Shown: piece by piece, positions 16,469-24,710 of the stretch
How positions within the stretch are numbered: position 1 is the first letter of the stretch
Layout: each line of letters opens with the position of its first letter
NCBI GenBank assembly: GCA_003134685.1
Contig: PLCA01000002.1
Span: forward strand, 211,966 to 275,965
DNA: 64,000 bases
DNA from: Gemmatimonadota bacterium
GTDB lineage: Bacteria; Gemmatimonadota; Gemmatimonadetes; Gemmatimonadales; Gemmatimonadaceae
Direction: 5' to 3'
Notes under the pieces: model-generated
What the model was told of the DNA's origin: nothing
Databases searched by the model: none
The model's input: the letters and a program-made list of their open reading frames with translations, nothing else
Made by a program: the position numbers and the translations under genes

Positions 16469-18166
16469 TTACCCCGCCGGACGCGTCTTTGCGCGTTCCC
16501 TCGCCAGCAACCACTGCTGTGGAAGTGCCGCGATGTTTTGCGCCGTGTAGTAAAGATTGAGGCCTGAGGCCATGTTGAGCAGCACCACCGTCATCATCAC
16601 GGGGAACATGTAGCCCATCATTTTCGCCTGTGGATTCGGAGGAGCATTGCGCATTCCAATCCAGGACAGCAGGTACATGGACGCACCCATGAGTAGGGGC
16701 AGAATATAGAGCGGATCCTTGATCGAGATATCGTGCAGCCACATGAATGGCACACCGCGGAACTCGATCGTATTCTGGAAAACGAAGAACAGCGCGAAAA
16801 GAATCGGCATTGGGAGGAGCGCCGGCAGGCATCCGGTCAATCCAGCGAACGGGCTCACTCCTGCGTCATGGTAGACTTTCATTATCGCTTCGCGCTGCTG
16901 TACCGGATCCTTGTACTTCTTCTGCGCAGCTGCCAGCTTCGGTTGCAGCTCCTGCATCTTGAGGCTCGAGCGCATGGTGCTCTGATTGAGCGGCCATAGT
17001 GCGAACCGCACCAGAATTCCCAGAATGACCAGCACCCACCCATAAGTCAGATTGAGGCGATTGTGCATCCAGAGCAGAGCCTGGATAACCTTCGATGCAA
17101 TCGGATGCACTACACCCTGAAGGAAGCGCCAGCCATAGGGGTTTACGTGGTCGAAGTCCTGACCCATTCGCTGGAGGCGCTGTGACTCCTGCGGTCCTGC
17201 GTAGACCTCGAACGAAAAGCTGCCATTGCGAACTTCTTCCACCACGCTTGCCGATGCACTTGTCGCGATCTTCGAAGTGCGTGTCCCACCAGCCAGAGTC
17301 ACCTCGCTGAACGGTGTACCATTCGGCAGCGCCAGGATTCCAAACACGAAGTACTTGTTCTTTATGGCCACCCAGTTGAGCGGCCCGGCTTCGAGCGTTT
17401 TTTCCCCGGGGTCCAGACTGCCGAAGAGCACGCTTCGAGCATGGTCTCGCTGTGGCTTGAAGCTATAGGCTAGAGTCCGATGATCCCCAATGGTATCGGC
17501 CTCGGTTGGTTGTAACGTTTTGGGAAGCTCCGTAATCAGATACGCCGGGCCCTGTGCTCCTCCAATTCGGCCCTCGACACGGATCGCATAGCTTGCCGCC
17601 GTGTCCTGGGAAACCGTGTATGAAATCGAGACGTCGCGATTCTTTACCGATGCGCTGTAGGTAAGAGTCTCGTCTCCTTTGGCATTCCTGACTCGCGTGA
17701 GCGTAAACGGTGCCTGCGACAGATCCGTGGTATCAGTAGGCGTAACGAGCTGATAACTCAGAAGCGGCGAGCTGGGAATTCCGAGATCAACCAGGCCGCC
17801 TGTGGTCGATCGATTCTTGTAGTCTCGAATCACAATCGACACTGGAGCCGCACCGATGTTGCTGAACCTGTAGATCGTTTTCGGCGTGGTGACCACAGTC
17901 GTTTCAGCAACTGGTCGCGTCTGGGCGTTGCCTGGAGTCGCCTTTGTTGCTCGACCTTGTGAGCTCGCCGTTGCCGGAACTTGCGTCACGGGAGACTGCG
18001 TGGCCAACGGCTGCGTTGAAGACGCGGCGGTTTTCAGCCCTGAGATCGAGTCCTTTCCGATCGCACTGTTGCTCGAAGGCGGCCGCTTGACCGGTGGAAA
18101 CAACAGCTGAGAAATCGCAATGACTACGAGCGAGAGAAAAAGAGCTAGAAAGAAACGCTTATCCAT
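16469..18166 (-). CDS. yidC: membrane protein insertase YidC
   Basis: Inserts proteins into the inner membrane, alone or with SecYEG. 565 residues: first helix at about 4-23, a long periplasmic beta-rich domain (about 50-345) as in Gram-negative YidC, then the five-helix 60KD_IMP core (YGWVLVILGILVRFALWPL at about 375, with RSSLKMQELQPKLAAAQKKYK cytoplasmic hairpin) and a short basic tail. The core keeps the hydrophilic-groove Arg in ILVRFALWP. Directly follows yidD with no gap. Confidence 0.95.
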   Translation of the reverse strand: MDKRFFLALFLSLVVIAISQLLFPPVKRPPSSNSAIGKDSISGLKTAASSTQPLATQSPVTQVPATASSQGRATKATPGNAQTRPVAETTVVTTPKTIYRFSNIGAAPVSIVIRDYKNRSTTGGLVDLGIPSSPLLSYQLVTPTDTTDLSQAPFTLTRVRNAKGDETLTYSASVKNRDVSISYTVSQDTAASYAIRVEGRIGGAQGPAYLITELPKTLQPTEADTIGDHRTLAYSFKPQRDHARSVLFGSLDPGEKTLEAGPLNWVAIKNKYFVFGILALPNGTPFSEVTLAGGTRTSKIATSASASVVEEVRNGSFSFEVYAGPQESQRLQRMGQDFDHVNPYGWRFLQGVVHPIASKVIQALLWMHNRLNLTYGWVLVILGILVRFALWPLNQSTMRSSLKMQELQPKLAAAQKKYKDPVQQREAIMKVYHDAGVSPFAGLTGCLPALLPMPILFALFFVFQNTIEFRGVPFMWLHDISIKDPLYILPLLMGASMYLLSWIGMRNAPPNPQAKMMGYMFPVMMTVVLLNMASGLNLYYTAQNIAALPQQWLLARERAKTRPAG

Positions 18167-18376
18167 TCAGGGAACCGGGTCGTAACCGCCCGGCCGAAAG
18201 GGGTGGCATCGAAGAATTCGGCTCACAGTGAGCCTCAATCCCCTCATCACTCCGTGTCGCTCGAAGGCTTCGAGTGCGTAGGCCGAACATGTTGGATAGT
18301 AACGGCAGCTCGCCGGCAATAGTGGTGAAATGGCTAGCTGATAACCGCGAATCAGAACGATAAATGTGGACCGCAT
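18167..18376 (-). CDS. yidD: membrane protein insertion efficiency factor YidD
   Basis: 69-residue protein with the family core [26 protein letters not shown] and the C-terminal [14 protein letters not shown]; the Cys residues and the HPF-GG-DPVP end are hallmarks. Start is taken at ATG 18376, two bases after the rnpA stop; an in-frame start at 18403 would overlap rnpA by 25 bases. Part of rpmH-rnpA-yidD-yidC. Confidence 0.93.
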   Translation of the reverse strand: MRSTFIVLIRGYQLAISPLLPASCRYYPTCSAYALEAFERHGVMRGLRLTVSRILRCHPFRPGGYDPVP

Positions 18377-18378
18377 CG

Positions 18379-18843
18379 CTAGCGCGACATTCGCGAAGCC
18401 CACTCACCGATCGCACCTAAATCGCCGGCAAGCTGTGCGAAGGTCGATTCATAAGCTGCAGGTTTCGCACGAATCAAAACGTCAATCCCTTGCAGCTCAG
18501 GCAGCAGTTCGATTCTTACGAGCTCACGCAAGCGACGTTTTACTCGGTTCCGATCGACAATCTTATGCCGGTGCTTCGGAACGACTACTCCAACTCTCGG
18601 ATGCAATAACAGGGAAGCAGATGCCCGGGCCTCCAGACGCTCGGTTTGCATTCGCTTCCCTGTACGCCTTACTGTTTCCAGATCGGTTTCGCTCGTCAGC
18701 CGGCGGCTGCGAGGAAAGGCGAGCGTTTTAGGCGCCAGCGTATTTGGTCGGCAGTTGGACAGTAAGCCGTTTGCGTCCCTTCTTGCGACGGCGGCTAAGA
18801 ACTTCACGTCCCCATCTGGTAGCCATCCGCAATCTGAAACCAT
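18379..18843 (-). CDS. rnpA: ribonuclease P protein component
   Basis: Protein subunit that helps the RNase P RNA mature the 5' ends of tRNAs. The conserved core runs from [17 protein letters not shown] through [26 protein letters not shown] (the RNR motif) to the C-terminus. The family core begins only after about 40 residues. The canonical starts in frame are ATG 18843 and GTG 18807, both inside rpmH in another frame; a start giving the usual length would need CTG near 18736. The true start is therefore open. Its RNA partner rnpB is at 22.7-23.1 kb. Confidence 0.88.
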   Translation of the reverse strand: MVSDCGWLPDGDVKFLAAVARRDANGLLSNCRPNTLAPKTLAFPRSRRLTSETDLETVRRTGKRMQTERLEARASASLLLHPRVGVVVPKHRHKIVDRNRVKRRLRELVRIELLPELQGIDVLIRAKPAAYESTFAQLAGDLGAIGEWASRMSR

Positions 18844-18892
18844 GGGTGCGGATACGGCGCTTATTGCGGGGACGGTAGGTGGGCTTGCCCAT
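18728..18892 (-). CDS. rpmH: 50S ribosomal protein L34
   Basis: 54-residue basic protein: [18 protein letters not shown] followed by [25 protein letters not shown] and a short tail ending KYAGA. The TYxPxxxRRxRTHGF...GRxVLxRRRxKGRxxL pattern is that of L34, with a C-terminal extension of about eight residues. GGAG lies about eight bases before the ATG. It overlaps the upstream part of rnpA out of frame. Confidence 0.95.
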   Translation of the reverse strand: MGKPTYRPRNKRRIRTHGFRLRMATRWGREVLSRRRKKGRKRLTVQLPTKYAGA

Positions 18893-18940
18893 TACAATGC
18901 TCCAGAAACAAAAAAGAACAGGTGCAGTACAGAGCCGGTA

Positions 18941-18969
18941 AAACTATTCCAGCATTGAAGATAGTTCAA
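18941..18969 (-). promoter_or_regulatory. putative rpmH promoter
   Basis: On the minus strand TTGAAC (18964-18969) and TAGTTT (18941-18946) are spaced 17 bp apart, 48 bp before the rpmH start. The -10 match is modest, so this is a likely but not certain promoter. Confidence 0.45.
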
Positions 18970-18999
18970 GGCAGGTGAAGGAGTTAACGTCCTGCTTGT

Positions 19000-19028
19000 T
19001 TGACTTTTCCACATAAACCGGGTAGGGT
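19000..19028 (+). promoter_or_regulatory. putative dnaA promoter, leaderless layout
   Basis: TTGACT at 19000-19005 and TAGGGT at 19023-19028 are separated by 17 bp. The dnaA ATG follows the -10 by eight bases and has no ribosome-binding site, so transcription may begin at or next to the start codon. Confidence 0.55.
19005..19013 (+). promoter_or_regulatory. DnaA box
   Basis: TTTTCCACA fits the relaxed DnaA-box consensus TTWTNCACA. It sits between the -35 and -10 of the putative dnaA promoter, where bound DnaA would repress its own gene, a known mode of autoregulation. Confidence 0.55.
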
Positions 19029-19036
19029 AGCGTGTC

Positions 19037-20467
19037 ATGTCGCTCAGCCCCGCAGAAGTCTGGAAACGCCTCCTCGACCGCGCCCGTCAGGAGCTCCCCG
19101 ATCAAACCTTCCAAGCGTGGCTTGAGCCTACTGAAGCTCTTTCCATCGAAGGCAGTACCATTTTTGTAGGGGCTCCAGATCAGTTCACAGCTGACTGGAA
19201 TGACTCCAAACACTCTGAACTACTGTCGAGCTACGCTCCGATCGTCCTCGGCTATCCTCTCAGCGTTGCGTTCCGAGTCAACGAAGAGCGAAAAAAGCGT
19301 TCTCAGATGGATTTTTTCGTCAGCCCGCCTCCCATATCAGCCAAACCATCATCAGCGCAGAACGGAACCAGTTCACCGCCACTGAGTGAACGGTATACGT
19401 TCGATCTTTTCGTAATTGGGAAGTCAAATGAGCTCGCCGCCGCAGCCGCACATGCGGTCAGTCAGGCACCTGGAAAGGTCTACAATCCACTCTTCATATA
19501 TGGTGACACAGGTCTCGGAAAGACCCACCTAATGCAGGCGGTAGCACATGAAACACTTAAGCGCAGTCCGAAGACCCGGATCACATATGTGGGAACAGAG
19601 CAGTTCATGAACGAGTTAATCGGCTCCATCATGGATCGAACCGGACCTGAATTTCGCCGGCGATACAGAGAGACTGACCTGCTCCTTATCGACGACGTGC
19701 ATTTCCTGAAAGGAAGAAAGGAAACGACCCAGGAAGAGTTCTTTCATACCTTCAACGCACTTTACGAAGCCGGGCGCCAAATTGTGCTCACGAGCGATCG
19801 GCCTCCATCAGAGATCGCGGGCCTCGAAGCACGGTTAATCAGCAGATTCCAGTGGGGAATGGTAGCTGACATTGGATTGCCTGATTTCGAGCACCGGGTC
19901 GCAATCCTGAAGCAGAAGGCACAGCTCGACCGACTGGAACTCACAATACCGGATGATGTTGTTCACTTCATTGCGGAGCACGTTCGATCAAACGTGAGAG
20001 AGCTCGAGGGATCCATTATCAAGCTTCTCGCCTACGCTTCCCTCAAGCACAAGGACATTACGGTTGACGTCGCACGTGAAGCTCTCCGAGATAAGCTTCG
20101 CGCAATCGAAGGGCTCGAGCAGGAAGGAAATACCTCCCTCACCATCCTCACGATTCAACAAGCTGTCGCCAAGGAATGGGGCGTCACCGTAGATGGACTT
20201 CGCTCTAAAACAAGAACGAAAACACTTACCACACCACGGCAGATAGCCATGTACCTGGCGCGGGAGCTTCTTGCCACCCAGCTCGTCGAGATTGGAAATG
20301 CCTTTGGAGGACGTGACCATTCTACCGTGATTCACAGTCTCGAGAAAGTTCAACAAACCATGCTTCATGATCCACAACTAAAATCCCGCATTAATCGAAT
20401 TCGTACTTTGCTCGAAACTATCAACTTTCGCCCCACCTCATATGTGGAAACCATCAGAGTTTCCTAG
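19037..20467 (+). CDS. dnaA: chromosomal replication initiator DnaA
   Basis: Binds DnaA boxes at oriC and melts the origin. 476 residues with all four domains: N-terminal DnaB-interacting domain I (about 1-85), a linker, AAA+ domain III with Walker A GDTGLGKTH (about 156-164), Walker B LLIDDVHFL (about 215-223) and sensor RLISRFQWG, and domain IV with helix-turn-helix and the signature GGRDHSTVIHSLEKV (about 426-440). The start codon follows a promoter-like element by eight bases. Gene order rpmH-dnaA-dnaN is the usual one near the origin. Confidence 0.97.
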   Translation: MSLSPAEVWKRLLDRARQELPDQTFQAWLEPTEALSIEGSTIFVGAPDQFTADWNDSKHSELLSSYAPIVLGYPLSVAFRVNEERKKRSQMDFFVSPPPISAKPSSAQNGTSSPPLSERYTFDLFVIGKSNELAAAAAHAVSQAPGKVYNPLFIYGDTGLGKTHLMQAVAHETLKRSPKTRITYVGTEQFMNELIGSIMDRTGPEFRRRYRETDLLLIDDVHFLKGRKETTQEEFFHTFNALYEAGRQIVLTSDRPPSEIAGLEARLISRFQWGMVADIGLPDFEHRVAILKQKAQLDRLELTIPDDVVHFIAEHVRSNVRELEGSIIKLLAYASLKHKDITVDVAREALRDKLRAIEGLEQEGNTSLTILTIQQAVAKEWGVTVDGLRSKTRTKTLTTPRQIAMYLARELLATQLVEIGNAFGGRDHSTVIHSLEKVQQTMLHDPQLKSRINRIRTLLETINFRPTSYVETIRVS

Positions 20468-20660
20468 GGTTGATGTCGACAGGCTCTCACAACTCATATT
20501 GCTCACATCCGACTGCACATCACCCAGCATAGCGGAAATCCTGCTCCTGCCATAAGTTAGACCCATTCAACCGAAGTCCACAAAACCTGCTACAGCTACT
20601 ATTCTAAGTCTCTTATAAAAGACTACTTAGTACGCCACCTGAATCTCCACAGGGGAAGGG
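20468..20660. other. dnaA-dnaN intergenic region, candidate oriC part
   Basis: 193 bp with an AT-rich stretch (about 20598-20630, including the imperfect palindrome AGTC..TTATAA..GACT) and two weak DnaA-box-like sites ending TCCACA (near 20576-20582 and 20646-20654, six or seven of nine bases). The position between dnaA and dnaN is common for oriC, but the boxes are too weak to be sure. The dnaN ribosome-binding site (AGGGGAAGGG) is at its end. Confidence 0.35.
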
Positions 20661-21773
20661 ATGCGCTTTACGATCTCTCGTGAAAAACTTCAAGAAGGAC
20701 TGGCTGCAGTGGCAGCAAGCATCCCGGCAAAGACGACGTTGCCAGTGTTGGCGAATATTCTTCTGGAGACGACGGATAAGGGCATCAAGCTATCAGGTAC
20801 GGATCTAGATATCGCAGTTAGCACTGAAGTGATGGCTGATGTAGAGACGGCAGGGGCTGTAACAGTCCCGGCGAAAAAACTGAGCGAGATTGCCCGGGAA
20901 TTGCCGCCAGCTCCGGTCAAAATCGCCGCAGTTGGGGAACAACGGGTAACGCTCGATTGTGGACGCTCTCGGTTCAAACTACTTGGACTCCCGAGAGATG
21001 AGTTTCCGACCTTTCCATCGGTGCGGTTTAACGAGAGTTGGAGAATCAGGTCGGGTGATCTGCAGCAGCTGATTTCTCACACGTCATTCGCGGTCTCTTC
21101 TGAAGAAAGCAGACCGATCTTGAATGGTGTTCTGTGGGAATTGAGGCCGGATAAAATGCGCATGGTGGCAACTAATGGTCATCGGCTGGCAAAGATGGAG
21201 ATGCCGATTAATTCAGCCAATGCGCCAGCCAGCGATCTGATCGTTCCTCCGAAAGCTCTGGAACAGGTGAGAAGGCTCTTTCCCGCGGAAGAGGAGCTCG
21301 AGATTGCGCGCGGGGATAATCATATCGGTTTTAGATCGCCATTCACGGCAGTCTTTACCAGGCTTATAGAAGGACCATATCCGAACTATGAACAGGTCAT
21401 TCCGAAGGACAATGATCGAGTAGCAATTGCGGACAAACTTGCTCTTGCAAGCGCTCTGAAGAGAATGTCTGTAATTGCTTCTGACCAGACTCATCGGATC
21501 CGACTCTCGTTCAACTCGGGTATGCTCAAATTCAGCGTGCAGACTCCAGATTTGGGCGAAGCCCAAGATGAACTTCCAATTCGCTACACCGGTGATCAGC
21601 TTGATATTGGTTTTAACGCGAGCTATCTCCTCGAGATTCTACGCTATATCCCGACCGATGAAGTGCGTCTGACGTTCAAAGCGCCAGAACGTGCGGCAAC
21701 AGTGGAGCCAGAAGGCTGGAAGGATCCTGCGTCGTACATGTGCCTCGTGATGCCCCTTCGGCTCGTCGATTAG
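20661..21773 (+). CDS. dnaN: DNA polymerase III beta sliding clamp
   Basis: Ring-shaped processivity clamp, 370 residues, three repeats of the clamp fold. Typical features are the N-terminal MRFTISREKLQEGLAAVA, the TVPAKKLSEIARELP-type segment (about residues 73-87), the central RPILNGVLWEL and ATNGHRLA segments (about 150-178) and the C-terminal YMCLVMPLRL (the VMPMRL-type end that closes the peptide-binding pocket). Good ribosome-binding site. It overlaps the convergent lipoprotein gene by four bases. Confidence 0.96.
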   Translation: MRFTISREKLQEGLAAVAASIPAKTTLPVLANILLETTDKGIKLSGTDLDIAVSTEVMADVETAGAVTVPAKKLSEIARELPPAPVKIAAVGEQRVTLDCGRSRFKLLGLPRDEFPTFPSVRFNESWRIRSGDLQQLISHTSFAVSSEESRPILNGVLWELRPDKMRMVATNGHRLAKMEMPINSANAPASDLIVPPKALEQVRRLFPAEEELEIARGDNHIGFRSPFTAVFTRLIEGPYPNYEQVIPKDNDRVAIADKLALASALKRMSVIASDQTHRIRLSFNSGMLKFSVQTPDLGEAQDELPIRYTGDQLDIGFNASYLLEILRYIPTDEVRLTFKAPERAATVEPEGWKDPASYMCLVMPLRLVD

Positions 21774-22633
21774 CGCACAGCTGCGAAGTCCTGCTTTGAG
21801 GTCTGCTTGAAGCGATGGATCTTGCCTGACACCGTGATTGCCAAGTCGAGATCCTGTCCTGTGTTGAGCCGCACGATGCGTCCGTCTCTCGGGCTCACAT
21901 AATAAACCGCATTCCCGGTTCCCTTCGCATCGAGCGTCAGCGGATGCTGTTGTTGGGCTCCTTCCCCATGGGCCTGGATCGAATCAGTGCGTTGCACCAC
22001 CAGCACCAAGTCACCCTGATATGCAATTTCGCCTGACACGATATACGATCGGGTAATACGCGCTGTCGTTGGAATCATCCCCTGGCATGCTTTCAACTCC
22101 ACGGAATCCCTCCAGCTACTTCCCTGTGAAACTGGAGTGGGAAAGCGTACGAGCAGATTGTGAAGGTCTGCTAAAAGTGCCGAGCTGACAGAACTGCATT
22201 TTTCAGGAATGCTATCGGTTTCCACTATCAGACTGTCACTCACGAGTGTCCCGGAGAGTTGAATCGGCAGTTGTACGAATTGTGTGGGACCGATCGTACC
22301 CTGGGTTGTCGTTGAAAATGTGTCGACAGCAGCGGTGAAATGAACTGTGTCGCCGACACGCTCGAGCGAGAGCGACTCGTGTGTAGTGTTCGTGGGAAAT
22401 TCCTGGTGGGAGCCAGAGTCTGAGTTACTCTCTATCCTCGCACTTCTGGATATCTGGTAGAGAATAGCGCCCGGCGCATAGTTGAAAGTCCACGAGCCGG
22501 CTGTGGGCGGCAGAGGCGCTGGATTCGGTAGCGAAGGCGATGGTATTGGCCGCCCAACCGGGGGTACAGTGGACGCTGTGCAGGCGGCCGCGAGGTAAGC
22601 GAGGAAATACCAGTTGCTGGCTTTTCGGCGCAT
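21770..22633 (-). CDS. putative secreted lipoprotein, unknown function
   Basis: 287 residues. The N-terminus (RRKASNWYFLAYLAAAC) looks like a signal peptide ending in Cys18 with a non-ideal lipobox, followed by a proline-rich linker (about 22-45). The rest is beta-strand-rich with many Ser/Thr residues and resembles no family I can name. Two later Cys residues may form a disulfide. The gene is flanked by convergent dnaN and by the rnpB terminator. Confidence 0.6.
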   Translation of the reverse strand: MRRKASNWYFLAYLAAACTASTVPPVGRPIPSPSLPNPAPLPPTAGSWTFNYAPGAILYQISRSARIESNSDSGSHQEFPTNTTHESLSLERVGDTVHFTAAVDTFSTTTQGTIGPTQFVQLPIQLSGTLVSDSLIVETDSIPEKCSSVSSALLADLHNLLVRFPTPVSQGSSWRDSVELKACQGMIPTTARITRSYIVSGEIAYQGDLVLVVQRTDSIQAHGEGAQQQHPLTLDAKGTGNAVYYVSPRDGRIVRLNTGQDLDLAITVSGKIHRFKQTSKQDFAAVR

Positions 22634-22665
22634 CGTCTCGCTCTTTTATCGAGCGCGTGGTTGAG

Positions 22666-22706
22666 AAAAACGAACAACCTCCGACGGAATAGCGTCGGAG
22701 GTTGTT
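22666..22706 (-). terminator. intrinsic terminator of rnpB
   Basis: A perfect 14-bp stem (22673-22686 with 22693-22706) with a six-base loop, followed on the minus strand by a U-run (22666-22670). It lies just after the 3' end of the RNase P RNA. Confidence 0.88.
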
Positions 22707-22714
22707 GCATCGTC

Positions 22715-23099
22715 GGCAAACGGTCTATAAGCCGGGTTCTGTCGGGCTACTCGCGTAACCCGGACGATCATTTCTCTACGAGCATGGTCACCCATGCTCT
22801 CTAGCAGCCTACCCGCGGTGTCTTGATCGAGGTGGACGCCTCTCGCCGCATATTTGGCCTTGCTCCAGCTGGGGTTTGCCATGCCGCACATGTTGCCATG
22901 CGCGCGGTGGGCTCTTACCCCACCGTTTCACCCTTGCCACCCGTGAAGATGGCGGTCTGTTCTCTGTGGCACTTTCCGTCGCGAACGGCTCTCGCTGTTC
23001 GCGCCCAGGCGTTACCTGGCAGCCTGCCCACCGGAGCCCGGACTTTCCTCGAATAGGTACCACATGGATACCAATGCGCGATCGTCCGACCGTTTGCCT
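22715..23099 (-). ncRNA. rnpB: RNase P RNA, bacterial type A-like
   Basis: Catalytic RNA of RNase P. The universally conserved segments are present on the minus strand: GAGGAAAGTCCGGGCTCC at 23050-23033 (5' part of P4 and flanks) and ACAGAA plus CCCGGCTTATAGACC ending at 22722 (3' part of P4). The 11-base termini are perfectly complementary (23098-23088 with 22725-22715) and form helix P1, which sets the ends to within a few bases. Length about 385 bases. It is preceded by an extended -10 promoter and followed by a strong terminator. Confidence 0.95.
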
Positions 23100-23105
23100 C
23101 CTCAA

Positions 23106-23134
23106 AATATAGCAGACTGACGAAGCAGGGTGAA
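23106..23134 (-). promoter_or_regulatory. rnpB promoter with extended -10
   Basis: On the minus strand TTCACC (23129-23134), 17 bp, then TATATT (23106-23111) preceded by TGC. The predicted start point lies next to the 5' end of helix P1. Confidence 0.65.
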
Positions 23135-23232
23135 TCCTGGTTTCAGCCTCACTCGTGAAGGACGACATTCTGACAGTCGGATGGTATTCTGCCCCATCAA
23201 CGCGGTCTTACCTGTAAACCGTGAGGTTCAGT

Positions 23233-24135
23233 ATGCCTTCCGACCCAAAGCGTGGCACCCGCACTCCCGTCTCGACTGTCCTCACTCCTCTTGAACGTTC
23301 GAGCGTCGATGCGGCAGCGCATGGATTGTGCGACGCGTTGCACAGGGAATCGCTTGACGAAGTTCTTTCGGATCTGAGGCAACAGAAAGCGGGTCTGGTC
23401 CTGATCTCGGTCACCAAGTATGGCTCACAGAACTCGGGTCATGTCGCGGCAATGGTTCGTGAATTTCCTAGAGTCCCAGCGGTGGCACTGCTGACTGAAA
23501 CGCAAAACTCCACCCCGCACACGACGCTGGCTCTTGGGCAGCTCGGGATTCGCACGCTTGTAGACGCGAGAATGCCAGCTGGGTGGCAGACGCTGAGGAA
23601 TATTCTCGCATCGCAAGGTTCGAGCGATCTCCAACGTTCGGCGCTGGCGCAGATAAGTCTCGACCTACCGGGGATATCAAAGGACGGGTGGCGTTTCTTC
23701 GAGCTGCTTTTTGAATCGTCGCCGAAGATCTCCACCGTCCGACAGCTCGCGCGCCACCTCAATATTCTGCCGAGCACGCTGATGAGTCGTTTCTTCCGTG
23801 CGAAGTTGCCGGCTCCGAAACGTTATCTCTCACTGGCGAGACTCATACGGGCGGCACGGCTTTTTGAGAATCCGGGATTATCTGTCGCGCGAGTGGCAAA
23901 CCATCTCGATTACTCGTCCCCTCAGAGCTTTGGCCGGCACGTACGCACGATCATGAAAATGTCCCCTGTGAAGTTCAGGATCACGTACGATGGTCAAGGA
24001 ATGCTTCAGCTATTCAGGACGGAGCTGATTCTTCCATACATCGATGTCCTGTGCGCATTCCGTCCCTCAGCGGCATATCCAGGATGGATGCCGAAGACTC
24101 AATCAAGTGAAAGTTCTAGCTCTCGAGAACCTTGA
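23233..24135 (+). CDS. AraC-type DNA-binding protein with receiver-like N-terminus
   Basis: About 300 residues. The C-terminal third (about 175-265) is an AraC/XylS double helix-turn-helix (VRQLARHLNILPSTLMSRFF and LSVARVANHLDYSSPQSFGRHVR). The N-terminal part (about 35-130) alternates strands and helices like a response-regulator receiver but has no Asp-containing phosphorylation pattern that I can assign. ATG 23233 is chosen because TGAGG precedes it; a GTG lies at 23221. It overlaps the convergent pyrE by 20 bp. Targets unknown. Confidence 0.72.
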   Translation: MPSDPKRGTRTPVSTVLTPLERSSVDAAAHGLCDALHRESLDEVLSDLRQQKAGLVLISVTKYGSQNSGHVAAMVREFPRVPAVALLTETQNSTPHTTLALGQLGIRTLVDARMPAGWQTLRNILASQGSSDLQRSALAQISLDLPGISKDGWRFFELLFESSPKISTVRQLARHLNILPSTLMSRFFRAKLPAPKRYLSLARLIRAARLFENPGLSVARVANHLDYSSPQSFGRHVRTIMKMSPVKFRITYDGQGMLQLFRTELILPYIDVLCAFRPSAAYPGWMPKTQSSESSSSREP

Positions 24136-24673
24136 TGATCTGGCTTGCAGAGACGAGGCTGATGACCGGAACACCAGCTGCTTCAATTGCCTGTCGCCCA
24201 CCTTCTTCACGGTCCACCAGAGCGAGCACGCCCGCTACGATTCCATTCGCGGCGCGCACGGCTTCAATGGCGCGAAGTGCTGATCCACCGGTAGTGATCA
24301 CATCCTCTATCACAGCTACTCGATCGCCTTCCTTGAAAGGTCCTTCGATGGTTTTCCCCGTTCCGTGAGATTTTGCTTCTTTTCGTACCGTAAATGCTCG
24401 CAGAGGACGAAAAGAGTCGGCACTGGCGTAGCTGATAGCATAGGAGATCGGGTCAGCACCGAGGGTGAGGCCGCCTATTGCATCGATTTCCCATCCCGAT
24501 TGCCGGAGGATAGAGAGCGCCAGCGGACCGATAACTGATAAGCCCTCCGGACTCATCGTCGTCAATCTTGCGTCGACGTAATACTTCGACTGCTTGCCGG
24601 AAGCGAGCGTAAACTGGCCTCGTTTAGCGGAACGTTCGGCAAGCAGTGCGACAAGCAAGGAGTGATCAGTCAT
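24116..24673 (-). CDS. pyrE: orotate phosphoribosyltransferase
   Basis: Converts orotate and PRPP to OMP in pyrimidine synthesis. 185 residues with the PRPP loop VIEDVITTGGSALRAIE (about 118-134), the catalytic-loop segment VRKEAKSHGTGK (about 92-103) and FTLASGKQSKYYVDAR at the N-terminal substrate site. The gene stands alone; a good promoter ends eight bases before the ATG, and no ribosome-binding site is present. Confidence 0.94.
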   Translation of the reverse strand: MTDHSLLVALLAERSAKRGQFTLASGKQSKYYVDARLTTMSPEGLSVIGPLALSILRQSGWEIDAIGGLTLGADPISYAISYASADSFRPLRAFTVRKEAKSHGTGKTIEGPFKEGDRVAVIEDVITTGGSALRAIEAVRAANGIVAGVLALVDREEGGRQAIEAAGVPVISLVSASQIIKVLES

Positions 24674-24681
24674 GGTGCGGG

Positions 24682-24710
24682 AGGTTATGGATTCTTATGA
24701 TTGGAGTCAA
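24682..24710 (-). promoter_or_regulatory. putative pyrE promoter, leaderless layout
   Basis: On the minus strand TTGACT (24705-24710), 17 bp, TAACCT (24682-24687), then eight bases to the pyrE ATG. This is the same geometry as for dnaA. A TATGAT at 24696-24701 on the plus strand, eight bases before the histidine kinase ATG, overlaps it, so the two divergent promoters are interlaced. Confidence 0.55.

Noticed and set aside
20468-20660. Definite oriC between dnaA and dnaN
   Set aside because: Only weak DnaA-box-like sites; kept as a candidate region, not a firm call.
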